DNA of 64,000 nt from Chrysaora quinquecirrha (Eukaryota > Cnidaria > Scyphozoa > Semaeostomeae > Pelagiidae): positions 8,060,566 to 8,124,565 of the forward strand of contig JACTAT010000037.1 in the NCBI GenBank assembly GCA_014526335.1. The letters are read 5' to 3'. Position numbers and translations under genes: made by a program. Of this stretch, positions 1 to 12,000 are shown one piece after another. The notes below the pieces were generated by a model. It ran no database searches. It was not told the DNA's origin and saw only the letters and a list, made by a program, of their open reading frames with translations. Within the stretch, counting starts at the first letter, position 1; each line of letters opens with the position of its first letter.

Positions 1-115
1 TCTCCCAAATAAAACAGGACTCTCCCAAATGGGACAAGACTCTCCCAAATGGAACAGGACTCTCCCAAATGGGACAAGAATCTCCCAAATAAAACAGGAC
101 TCTCCCAAAATGGAA
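1..115. repeat. 20-bp minisatellite (edge of array)
   Basis: About six tandem copies of a 20-bp unit, such as TCTCCCAAATGGGACAAGAC, with variants reading AAAACAGGAC or GGAACAGGAC in the second half. The array touches the left edge, so its full length is unknown. It lies just 3' of the receptor gene. Confidence 0.9.
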
Positions 116-241
116 CAAAACGCTTCCATATTTAATTTTACCGAAGTTGTTTAATAACTGTATAATTTTACTCAAAATTTCATTCCATTTTTTATTTTTG
201 TTTATAAAATACATGTGTTTAAAACTGTTTCTGTTGTTTCC

Positions 242-1189
242 TTAGATGCTACCGAATCTTCTCTGGAACTTCTTTTTAAATGATTTCCTGAAATCATCCT
301 TTAAAAGTGCATATATCCAAGGGTTTACAACACTATATGAAAGAAAACTGTATTTTGATATTTGAAACAACAACTGTGGAACAAAGGGATGGTGCTGATA
401 CCATGATATCAAGTAAACAACATTGAGAATAACGGTCGGCAGCCAGCAAATTGTGTTGATTAAAAACATGAGCATTACTACTCTTGCTGCTTTTATTTCC
501 ACTGCGACAGCCCGAGAATTATACAGCTTTTGAAGTGTCTTCCTTGGTTTTCTGTCTGATTTATGATTCGTCGAAACAGCAGAGAAAACAACTTGGTCTT
601 TAAACCGACTGACGTCTTTTCTTGCTTGCTCAAGATGCTGTCTATTAATCAGGAAAACTTTGATGTAAAACAGAGTTATTATTAAATGAACAAATATTAT
701 AATAACGATGAGAATTGTCTGGTAGATATGCAGGCAAAAGGAGTTCAATTTTTCGGACGTAACGAATTTCCATGATAGTGGTAGCATACTGATGATAACA
801 TTTGACGTCCATATTGAAACCATCATAATAGAAGCTCTCTTTCTTGTCATAATAGCATGGTATCTCAAACCATGAAAGATTGCTATGTATCTATCGTATG
901 TTAATGCTGATAAATTTAACAAAGATCCATAACTTGCTATAGATGCAACATAGCCACTTAAAGGCAGGCGAATAGCCTTTGCAATGACATCACCAAAAAA
1001 TTCGTGGCATGGAATGAATACGAGTGCTATCAACAGATCACAAAATGCCAACGATATCACAAATTTATTTGATATTTTGCGAAGGAACCGATCACTGAAA
1101 TACAGGTAAATAACAAGTGTATTCCCAACGAGTATAAGAACAGCAATGATAATATGAATAAAAAATGACGGGCTTGTCGCATCCAGCAT
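242..1189 (-). CDS. Intronless rhodopsin-like (class A) G-protein-coupled receptor
   Basis: A single 315-residue ORF predicted to be a seven-helix plasma-membrane receptor signalling through G proteins; the ligand is unknown. Seen: TM1 near residues 9-31 with the conserved GN; TM2 with LAFCDLLIAL; a DRY-type motif TYDRY at the end of TM3; a long basic third intracellular loop (about 183-232); CWLP in TM6; NPWIY (NPxxY class) in TM7; and a short basic tail. The ATG used is the first after an in-frame TGA, leaving only about eight residues before TM1 and no signal peptide. Odd: the usual disulphide cysteine at the top of TM3 is Leu or Ser here, although a Cys is present in the second extracellular loop (NSFCLHIY). 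Such short, intronless, orphan class A receptors are typical of cnidarian expansions (family knowledge). No subfamily can be assigned by eye. No other gene is close. Confidence 0.9.
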   Translation of the reverse strand: MLDATSPSFFIHIIIAVLILVGNTLVIYLYFSDRFLRKISNKFVISLAFCDLLIALVFIPCHEFFGDVIAKAIRLPLSGYVASIASYGSLLNLSALTYDRYIAIFHGLRYHAIMTRKRASIMMVSIWTSNVIISMLPLSWKFVTSEKLNSFCLHIYQTILIVIIIFVHLIITLFYIKVFLINRQHLEQARKDVSRFKDQVVFSAVSTNHKSDRKPRKTLQKLYNSRAVAVEIKAARVVMLMFLINTICWLPTVILNVVYLISWYQHHPFVPQLLFQISKYSFLSYSVVNPWIYALLKDDFRKSFKKKFQRRFGSI

Positions 1190-1694
1190 ATCTTGTCTTT
1201 TGCTGTTATTTTCGTTAATAGCTATTTTGCTTCAGTATTCCCTTGTATTCTGAAAAAAGAAAATAGTTCAGTCACTTTTTCTTAGAGGAATATAGGCTGA
1301 TCATAAAATGTAGCTAATAGTAATAGTAATTATTATATGGCGTTCGAAAATACGGCTTTTCGGACCGGCAACGGCGCAATATGATTGGTTCTTCAACGGT
1401 CTGTACAAGCCGTATTGACCGGGGTTGATTTTACCACGTGATATAGCCATGTGAGAGAGATTGAGATGGGAAAACGAAATACTGAAAAATGATGTTTCTT
1501 GGGTAAACATTCTCCAACAAAGCTTGAAAATATTCGCATAATTTTTGAATAACATATAATAAAGCCTTTACTAAACGATTGTCGACCAATGCAGAAAAAA
1601 ATTCGAACCTCAGCTTCTTGTACGGACCTCACTACATTCGGCCCGTATGTCATGCTTCGGTCCGAATATTTTCCAGCATTGACCTCGCAAACGT
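1190..1694. other. Receptor 5' flank, no gene seen
   Basis: About 500 bases upstream of the receptor start. Overlapping short ORFs on the minus strand show no domain or family features. I see no convincing promoter motif. Confidence 0.5.
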
Positions 1695-1699
1695 TCAAT

Positions 1700-3180
1700 A
1701 ACCGCATATTATCAAAGTAGTCGTAATAGTAGTAATAATTGTAAAGGTAGTATTAATAGTAATAGCTATAGCAATTGAACAAATTGTAGTTCTAGTAATA
1801 GTAATAGTAATAGTAATAGTAAAAGTAACAGTAATAGTAATAGTGATAGAAATAGTAATAGAAATAGTAATAGTGATAGTAATAGTAATAGTAATAGTAA
1901 TAGTAATAGTAATAGTAATAGTAATAGTAATAGTAATAGTAATAGTAATAGTAATAGTGATAGTAATAGTAATAGTAATATTAATAGTAATAGTAATAGT
2001 AATAGTAATAGTAATAGTAATAGTAATAGTAATAGTAAAACTAATAGTAATAGTAATAGTAATAGTTCTAGTAAAAATAATAGTTATAGCCAATGTAACA
2101 GTAAGAGTAATTGTAATAGTAATAGCAATAGCAATAGTAAGAATAAAAATAAAACGATAGTAATAATAGAAATAGTTAAAAGTAAAAGAAATAGTGATAA
2201 TATTTAATTATAGTTAAGTTATAGTAATAATAATAGTAATAGTAATTGTAATGGTAAGGGTAATAGTAATAGTAATAGTAATAGTAATAGTTATAGTGAT
2301 AGCAATAGTAATTGTAATAGTAATGGTGATGTAGTAATAGTAATAATGTTAGTAATAGCTAACAAATAGTAATAAGAATAGAAATAGCAATAGTAATAGT
2401 AGTAGTAAATGTAATGTAGTAATAGTAATGGTGATAGTGATAGTTAAGAATTAGCAATAAGAATAGTAAAAGTAATAGTAATAGTAATAGTAATTGTAAT
2501 AGTATTGTAAAAGTAATAATAACAATTATAGTTATAGTGATAGTAACAGTAATAGCAAATGTAACAGTAATGGATATAGAAAAATTAATAGTGATAGTAC
2601 TAGTAATAATAATAGTTATAGTAAAAGTAATAATAACATTTATAGTAACAGTAATAATAATCGTAATAGTACTAGTTATATTAATGGAGAGGGTATACTT
2701 GCTAATAGTAAAAATAATAGTAATTTTAATAGTTATGATCATTGTTTAGTAATTGTAATAATAACAGGAAAAAAATAGTTATAGTAAAAGTAATAAAATA
2801 GTAATGCGAATAGTAATAGTAATAGTAATTGTAATAGTACTAGTATAATGCATATAGTTATAGCAATGGTAATCTTAATAGTAATAGTAATACAAATAAT
2901 TATAACAACAGTAATTGTAATAATAATAGTAACGCAAATAGTGAAAGCAATAGTAATGCAAATAGTTATAGCAATAGTAATCGTTATTGTATAGTAATGC
3001 AAATAGTAATAGTAATAGTAATTGTAAAAGTAATAGTAGTGCAAAAAGTAATAGTAATAGTAATTGTTATGATAATAGTAATGCAAATATTGATAGTATT
3101 AGTAATGCAAATAGAAATAGCATTAGTAATCGTAATAGTAATAGTAATGTCAATAATAATAATAATAGTAATGGGTGCAA
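1700..3180. repeat. TAGTAA-type hexanucleotide microsatellite
   Basis: About 1.5 kb of TAGTAA/AATAGT repeats. It is nearly perfect at about 1790-2070 and increasingly degenerate to 3180, with TAATTG, TAATGG and GCAAAT variants. It opens several spurious reading frames (Ile-Val, Thr-Ile or Asn-Ser repeats) on both strands, none a credible gene. Confidence 0.97.
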
Positions 3181-3189
3181 TTGTACAAT

Positions 3190-4570
3190 ATTTTATCTTT
3201 TTATAAATTAATTTGCGTTGGATATGTTTTTCTCAATGGGTAAAATAAGATTGACGTCTGTAACTTCTATATCATGTTTTTATGCCGTAGGTATGTGCTG
3301 GAACGATTTCTATGGCTGGAAAATATCCATTTAACAAATAGTAAATAATCTAGTTATTTTCATATCCATTTCGTTGGAGCTGAAGCTTTCAATAATCTTT
3401 AGCTGAAAACTGTTTGCAGTTTACACTAACATTGCCTGTAAATTTTTTTATTGTTTCTAAGTTTGAATTGTGTTTATGAAGTACTTAGGTAACGAAACAA
3501 ATTGATACCATAGGCCTTATTTTGACAGCATTGCACAAATTTATATTCAACCAAGGCCTAATTTCTCGAAAAATAGAAGTAAACACGAATATTTCTTATT
3601 CAAAAAACGAGGTTCACAACCCCGTACTGCAGCAATTAAAAATTGATTGGTGATATATCATAGTCAATGTTCAGTTACAGTACTACAACGTATAGCATAG
3701 AGTTTACATATTTTCTTCGTGTCAGTCTGAAAATATGAGCTGATAATGTTGAACAAATTAAGAATATTGTAGGCTTGAAATCGGCAAAAGATTACGAACC
3801 CTAGAAAAAATAAAACGCGTTTCATATAAAAACGTTTTACTGACCTGCTTCAGTGAGATTGGCCGAAAGAAAAGGAACTACTCGGCTTTTGATTACTGAA
3901 GTATTTTGTATTTAAGAACGAAGCTCAAAGCATGTTATAATAGGTAACTTGTTCTTCTAGTAGATACGGGAGAACATACACTGCATCGTCGCTCGTTTAA
4001 ATGATATCGGTAAATGCTTTAGACAGGCTTAAAAGTAGTACGAAACACAGCTTAAGGAAATTTAAAGCGCTTTCGAAGCAAGATGATTGGCTGAATCAGA
4101 TAAGCAGAGGACATGTAGATGTTATTTATTCTGAAATTCTCTTTTCAAAAAGATTTGAAATGAAATAGTCAATTTTCAGGGAAACACTCATTTTTTTCAA
4201 GGATCACTTTAATCATTCTCATTTCAATCGAGAAACCTGTTACAATATTGATTTTAATTTTCATGGAACTGAATACGCTACCTGGAATACAGCTTTTAAA
4301 TATGATTACGAGACTGAATCCTCCTTTTTCAATATTTCATTTTTAAAAACGAAAACATCAACTAAGTAATAAATTTTAATTAAAACTGGATCAGTTTGTA
4401 ATCCAGAGACAAACATCAAAATCAAAGGGAAAAATTGAAAACTGAAATATGAACTGATATTAATATTAATGACTCATAAATTGAGTTTATTCAAGGAAAC
4501 CAAAAAGGAAAATATCAGGGAAGAGTTCACATGGGCCGACATTACAAGAGCCAAAATTTAAAATTTAGAT
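3190..4570. other. A+T-rich non-coding stretch
   Basis: No ORF with family features, RNA gene or clear repeat seen. The missing last RhoGAP exon could lie here or further left, but I found nothing matching its expected sequence. Confidence 0.5.
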
Positions 4571-5348
4571 GCACGTTTTTTCTTATATAAGAAAAGAAAC
4601 CTGGCTCGGGATTGTTAATATTATTGTATTACAAAGAATACAATCGTTGGACAAAATATTTTGGAACAAGGCCTTTTTCCAAGGAATATAAACCGGCCTA
4701 TTTCATTGATTTTCTACTTTGGACAAAATGTTTGGAACGTAAGGAATACTCTTATTCTTCCCTCTTATTCTTACCCCTTTTACCCCCAAAACAATGTTGG
4801 TAGTAACGACAGGGACAACCTTTATGGGCTTTGTTCGAAACAACATTGTAACGGGGGCAGAAGGCCGGAATACTTTTGTTGCATAATTTTGATAAAATCA
4901 AGCAGAACTTTTCTGCTTCAAGTTTCAGGCTCCCAGTTCCCTGTTATTTCTGTGCATCATTGTTTTCTATTTTGTCCAAGATTGTAGCGAATTTTTAGAC
5001 CTCTTTTGAGGCAATTGTAGTTCCACAAGTTCCTTAATAGTCTCTTTACTTTAACTGTACCTACAGTGGTCTTAACAATTAAAGAGAGACACTTGCATGC
5101 GAGCCCCATGTGAGCAAAGCTCGAGACTAGGAAACATTTGATACATGCTTAACGTACAATTTATGTTGTTTTCGACTGCAAATGAATGGAACCGGCTTTA
5201 TAATTCTCGATTATTTACAGTGATAAAGGCATTCAACATTGAAAAGTTCCTTAATGATATTATCTTTACTACTATAAGCTCTTTAAATTATCAGGCTTTC
5301 TACATGTAGATTCCTTATAAAGTGGTTCTTTATAAAAAAAAGCGTGTA
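4571..5348. mobile_element. MITE-like element or composite, TACACG family
   Basis: The left end (GCACGTTTTTTCTTATA) and right end (TTATAAAAAAAAGCGTGTA) are inverted matches to the ends of other family members. The right half (about 5000-5348) matches the element at 19785-20200. The middle differs, so this may be two overlapping insertions. Confidence 0.5.
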
Positions 5349-5689
5349 AGAGGTTTTAGTGGGTACCAGTCATTCTGTTATATTAAGCAACTCTTGAGGT
5401 CTGGACCAAAGTCCGGTTGCTTATTGAAGAAAAATGTATTCTTTATAGGATACTAAAGGTAGTGACAGAAACGTCTTCTGCGTTGCCATGTAGGATTAAT
5501 TTATTTGCTACGCTACGATAAGAGTTTTGAGTTAATTGAATGTTACTCTGGACCAAACGTCATGATGTTCTTGTGTGATATCTGTTGTTGTCTCTACCCA
5601 TCGCCCAAGATGTATTGAGTTATCGGGATTCAATAAATCGGGCTAGTTATCGCCCTGAAATTCATTTTTGGCCAAAAGAGCAAGGGAAA

Positions 5690-6045
5690 TACACGTATCT
5701 TTTTATAAGAAACCCAGACCCTCGAATGGTAAAAATTTAAGAAACTCGAGTACTGGAATTTTTTTGCGTAGGAAACTTTTCACCAGCGAAAAATTTTATT
5801 TTATTTTCCGTGATTTTGTCTGACAAAGCATTTCTGTGACAAGCAGACAAAAAGGAACCCATATGCATGCAAATACGATAGGATCGATAAATAAGTTTGG
5901 AACATCATTCAGATTGAATAACTATATTACCAATATGCATATTCAAGAAACTCTTATGAAACTTTCAGTACTCAAAATCTGAAAGTTTGAAGAAACTTTA
6001 AGTACTGGATCAATTCTTAGCTTCTTATCAAAGAAAGAATGTGTA
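5690..6045. mobile_element. TACACG-family MITE, copy A
   Basis: Begins TACACGTATCTTTTTATAAG and ends in a decayed inverted match (GAATGTGTA). Inside are repeated AAGAAACTTT and AGTACTGGA motifs near both ends, as in the 24495-24865 copy. Its right end is directly followed by the first satellite unit. Confidence 0.75.
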
Positions 6046-9000
6046 ACTAAAAACAGCCTTTTCTTCAAAAATAGATACTTAATAATACCAAATGCCCCTT
6101 AAATTGTCGCTAGGAGATAAATAAAGTCCATTTCTATCCAAAAGAATCGATTTTTGCATTTCCCTCCAAACTCGCCAAAATGGCAAGTCTATAGCCTTGC
6201 CAAATGTCCAAAAATCGGCCAAAATCGGCCAAACGTCATGATGTTCTTGTGTGATATCTGTTGTTGTCTCTACCCATCGCCCAAGATGTATTGAGTTATC
6301 GGGATTCAATAAATCGGGCTAGTTATCGCCCTGAAATTCATTTTTGGCCAAAAGAGCAAGGGAAATACACGTATTTTTTTATAAGAAACCCAGACCCTCG
6401 AATGGTAAAAATTTAAGAAACTCGAGTACTGGAATTTTTTTGCGTAGGAAACTTTTCACCAGCGAAAAATTTTATTTTATTTTCCGTGATTTTGTCTGAC
6501 AAAGCATTTCTGTGACAAGCAGACAAAAAGGAACCCATATGCATGCAAATACGATAGGATCGATAAATAAGTTTGGAACATCATTCAGATTGAATAACTA
6601 TATTACCAATATGCATATTCAAGAAACTCTTATGAAACTTTCAGTACTCAAAATCTGAAAGTTTGAAGAAACTTTAAGTACTGGATCAATTCTTAGCTTC
6701 TTATCAAAGAAAGAATGTGTAACTAAAAACAGCCTTTTCTTCAAAAATAGATACTTAATAATACCAAATGCCCCTTAAATTGTCGCTAGGAGATAAATAA
6801 AGTCCATTTCTATCCAAAAGAATCGATTTTTGCATTTCCCTCCAAACTCGCCAAAATGGCAAGTCTATAGCCTTGCCAAATGTCCAAAAATCGGCCAAAA
6901 TCGGAAGTTTTAATAAAAGACTTTTTCTTCAAAAATGGCTAGGAAAAAATACCAAAAGCCCATAAATAGTCGATAGGGGATAAATAAAGTCCTTTTCTAT
7001 CTGATTGAATCGATTTTTTCACAAAAAATTTCTCCCAAAAAGATCGCCAAAATGGCAAGTCTATAGCCTTGCCAAATGTCCAAAAATCGGCCAATATCGC
7101 AAGTTTTAATAAAAGACTTTTTCTTCAAAAATGGTTAGAAAATAATGCCAAACAGCCTCTAAATATTCGCTAGAGGATAAAAAAAGTTCTTTTATAACTG
7201 AATGGATCGATTTCTTGCACAAAAAATTTTCCCCCAAAAAATCATCAAAAAGGCAAGTCTATAGCCTTGCAAAATGTCAAAAAATCGGCCAAAATCGGGT
7301 GTTTTAATAAAAGCCTTTTTCTTCAAAAATGGCTAGGAAATAATGCCAAAAACTACCTAAAAAGTCGATAAAGGGTAAATAATGACCTTTTCTATCTGAT
7401 TGGATCCATTTTGGGAATAATGCCAAAAACCGCCTAAATAGTCGATAGGGGCCACATTAAGCCCTTTTATAACTGAATTGATCGATCTTTTGCACAAAAA
7501 TCTCCCCACAAAATCACCAAAATGGCAAGTCTATAGCCTTGCCAAATGTCCAAATATCGGCCAAAATCGAAAGTCTAAATAAATGACTTTTTCTTCAAAA
7601 ATGGCTAGGGAATAATACCAAAAGCCCATAAATAGTCGATAGGGGACAAATAAAGTCCTTTTCTATCTGATTGGAACGATTTTTTTAAAAAAAATTTCTC
7701 CCAAAATATCGCCAAAATGGCAAGTCTATAGCCTTGCCAAATGTCCAAAAATCAGCCAAAATCGGTTGTTTTAATAAAAGTCTTTTTCTTCAAAAATGGC
7801 TATGGAATAATTCCAAAAACCGCCTAAATAGTCGATAGGGGGTACATTAAGCCCTTTTATAACTGAATTGATCGATCTTTTGCACAAAAAATCTCCCCAC
7901 AAAAATCACCAAATGGCAAGTCTATAGCCTTACCAAATGTCCAAAAATCGGCCAAAATCGGATTTAATAAAAGACTTTTTCTTCAAAAATGGCTAGGGAA
8001 TAATTACCCCCTATATAATCGCTAGGGGGTTAATAAAGTCCTTTTCTATCTGAATGGATAGAAATTTGCATAAATAATTCCCCTTAAAAAATCGCCGAAA
8101 AGGCAAGTCTATAGCTTTGCCAAATGTCAAAAAATCGGCCAAAATCGCAAGTTTTAATAAAAGCCTTTTTCTTCAAAAATGGCTAGGAAATAATGCCAAA
8201 AACCACCTAAAAAGTCGATAAAGGGTAAATAATGACCTTTTCTATCTGACTGGATCCATTTTTTGCACAAAAAATTTCGCCCAAAAATCGCCAAAATGGC
8301 AAGTCTATAGCCTTGCCAAATGTCCAAATATCGGCCAAAATCGGAAGTCTAAATAAATGACTTTTTCTTCAAAATGGCTAGGGAATAATACCAAAAGCCC
8401 ATAAATAGTCGATAGGGGACAAATAAAGTCCATTTCTATCTGATTGGATCGATTTTTTTAAAAAAAATTTCTCCCAAAATATCGCCAAAATGGCAAGTCT
8501 ATAGCCTTGCCAAATGTCCAAAAATCGGCCAAAATCGGAAGTTTTAATAAAAGCCTTTTTCTTCAAAAATGGCTAAGAAATAATGCCAAAAACCACCTAA
8601 AAAGTCGATAAAGGGTAAATAATGACCTTTTCTATCTGATTGGATCCATTTTTTGCACATAAAATTTCTCCCAAAAAGATCGCCAAAATGGCAAGTCTAT
8701 AGCCTTGCCAAATGTCCAAAAGTCGGCCAAAATCGGGTGATTTAATAAAAGTCTTTTTTCTTCAAAAGTTGCTAGGAAATAATACCAAAAGCCCATAAAT
8801 AGTCGATAGGGGATAAATAAAGTCCTTTTCTATCTGAATGGATAGAATTTTGCATAAATAATTCCCCTTAAAAAATCGCCGAAAAGGCAAGTCTATAGCT
8901 TTGCCAAATGTCAAAAAAATCGGCCAAAATCGGTTGTTTTAATAAAAGACTTTCTCTTCAAAAATGGCTAGGGAATAATTACCCCCTATATAATCGCTAG

Positions 9001-12000
9001 GGGGTAAATAAAGTCCTTTTCTTTCTGATTGGATCAATTCTTTGCAAAAAATTTCCCCAAAAAAATCATCAAAAAGGCAAGTCTATAGCTTTGACAAATA
9101 GCCAAAATCTGACAAAATCGGTGTTTTTATGAAAGTCTTTTCTTCAAAATGGTTAGAAAATAATGCCAAACAGCCCCTAAATATTCGCTAGAGGGTAAAA
9201 AAAGTCCTTTTCTATCTGATTGGATCCATTTTTTGCAGAAAAAGTTTCGCCCAAAAATCGCCAAAATGGCAAGTCTATAGCTTTGGCAAATGTCCAAAAA
9301 TCGGCCAAAATCGGTTGTTTTAATAAAAGTCTTTTTCTTCAAAAATGGCTATGGAATAATTCCAAAAACCGCCTAAATAGTCGATAGGGGGTACATTAAG
9401 CCCTTTTATAACTGAATTGATCGATCTTTTGCACAAAAAATCTCCCCACAAAAATCACCAAGTGGCAAGTCTATAGCCTTACCAAGTGTCCAAAAATCGG
9501 CCAAAATCGGATTTAATAAAAGACTTTTTCTTCAAAAATGGCTAGGGAATAATTACCCCCTATATAATCGCTAGGGGGTTAATAAAGTCCTTTTCTATCT
9601 GAATGGATAGAAATTTGCATAAATAATTCCCCTTAAAAAATCGCCGAAAAGGCAAGTCTATAGCTTTGCCAAATGTCAAAAAATCGGCCAAAATCGCAAG
9701 TTTTAATAAAAGACTTTTTCTTCAAAAATGGTTAGAAAATAATGCCAAGCAGCCCCTAAATATTCGCTAGAGGATAAAAAAAGTTCTTTTATAACTGAAT
9801 GGATCGATTTCTTGCACAAAAAATTTTCCCCCAAAAAATCATCAAAAAGGCAAGTCTATAGCCTTGCAAAATGTCAAAAAATCGGCCAAAATCGCGTGTT
9901 TTAATAAAAGCCTTTTTCTTCAAAAATGGCTAGGAAATAATGCCAAAAACTACCTAAAAAGTCGATAAAGGGTAAATAATGACCTTTTCTATCTGATTGG
10001 ATCCATTTTGGGAATAATGCCAAAAACCGCCTAAATAGTCGATAGGGGCCACATTAAGCCCTTTTATAACTGAATTGATCGATCTTTTGCACAAAAAATC
10101 TCCCCACAAAAATCACCAAAATGGCAAGTCTATAGCCTTGCCAAATGTCCAAATATCGGCCAAAATCGAAAGTCTAAATAAATGACTTTTTCTTCAAAAA
10201 TGGCTAGGGAATAATACCAAAAGCCCATAAATAGTCGATAGGGGACAAATAAAGTCCTTTTCTATCTGATTGGAACGATATTTTTTAAAAAAATTTCTCC
10301 CAAAATATCGCCAAAATGGCAAGTCTATAGCCTTGCCAAATGTCCAAAAATCAGCCAAAATCGGAAGTCTTAATAAATGACTTTTTCTTCACAAATGGCT
10401 AGGGAATAATACCAAAAGCCCATAAATAGTCGATAGGGGATAAATAAAGTCCTTTTCTATCTGATTGGATCGATTTTTTCACAAAAAATTTCTCCCAAAA
10501 TATCATCAAAATGGCAAGTCTATAGCCTTGCCAAATGTCCAAAAATCGGCCAAAATCGGAAGTTTTAATAAAAGACTTTTTCTTCAAAAATGGCTAGGAA
10601 ATAATACCAAATAGCCTCTAAATATTCGCTAGAGGATAAAAAAAGTTCTTTTATAACTGAATGGATCGATTTCTTGCACAAAAAAATTTCCCCCAAAAAA
10701 TCATCAAAAAGGCAAGTCTATAGCCTTGCAAAATGTTCAAAAATCGGCCAAAATCGGGTGTTTTAATAAAAGCCCTTTTCTTCAAAAATGGCTAAGAAAT
10801 AATGCCAAAAACCACCTAAAAAGTCGATAAAGGGTAAATAATGACCTTTTCTATCTGATTGGATCCATTTTTTGCACAAAAAATTTCGCCCAAAAATCGC
10901 CAAAATGGCAAGTCTATAGCCTTGCCAAATGTCCAAAAATCGGCCAAAAATCGGAAGTTTTAATAAAAGACTTTTTCTTCAGAAATGGCTATGGAATAAT
11001 ACCAAAAGCCCATAAATAGTCGATAGGGGATAAATAAAGTCCTTTTCTATCTGATTGAATCCATTTTTTCACATAAAATTTCTCCCAAAAAGATCGCCAA
11101 AATGGCAAGTCTATAGCCTTGCCAAATGTCCAAAAGTCGGCCAAAATCGGGTGATTTAATAAAAGTCTTTTTTCTTCAAAAGTTGCTAGGAAATAATACC
11201 AAAAGCCCATAAATAGTCGATAGGGGATAAATAAAGTCCTTTTCTATCTGATTGGATCGATTTTTTCACATAAAATTTCTCCCAAAAAATAATACCAAAA
11301 GCCCATAAATAGTCGATAGGGGATAAATAAAGTCCTTTTCTATCTGATTGGATCGATTTTTTCACATAAAATTTCTCCCAAAAAGATCGCCAAAATGGCA
11401 AGTCTATAGCCTTGCCAAATGTCCAAAAGTCGGCCAAAATCGGGTGATTTAATAAAAGTCTTTTTTCTTCAAAAATGGCTAGGAAATAATACCAAAAGCC
11501 CATAAATAGTCGATAGGGGATAAATAAAGTCCTTTTCTATCTGAATGGATAGAATTTTGCATAAATAATTCCCCTTAAAAAATCGCCGAAAAGGCAAGTC
11601 TATAGCTTTGCCAAATGTCAAAAAAATCGGCCAAAATCGGTTGTTTTAATAAAAGACTTTCTCTTCAAAAATGGCTAGGGAATAATTACCCCCTATATAA
11701 TTGCTAGGGGGTAAATAAAGTCCTTTTCTTTCTGATTGGATCAATTCTTTGCAAAAAATTTCCCCAAAAAAATCATCAAAAAGGCAAGTCTATAGCTTTG
11801 ACAAATAGCCAAAAATCTGACAAAATCGGGTGTTTTTATGAAAGTCTTTTTCTTCAAAAATGGTTAGAAAATAATGCCAAACAGCCCCTAAATATTCGCT
11901 AGAGGGTAAAAAAAGTCCTTTTCTATCTGATTGGATCCATTTTTTGCAGAAAAAGTTTCGCCCAAAAATCGCCAAAATGGCAAGTCTATAGCTTTGGCAA

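Larger units (their letters stand above)
5558..6904. repeat. Nearly identical 676-bp direct tandem duplication
   Basis: The segment starting AAACGTCATGATGTTC near 5556 recurs at 6231 with a shift of 676 bp. By eye I find only about one substitution (in the T-run near 5699 versus 6375). Each copy carries the same MITE and one edge unit of the satellite, so the duplication followed the MITE insertion. Confidence 0.93.

Noticed and set aside
1695..3211. Several ORFs on both strands encoding Ile-Val, Thr-Ile or Asn-Ser repeats
   Set aside because: They are translations of the TAGTAA microsatellite; all frames stay open because the hexamer lacks stops in them.
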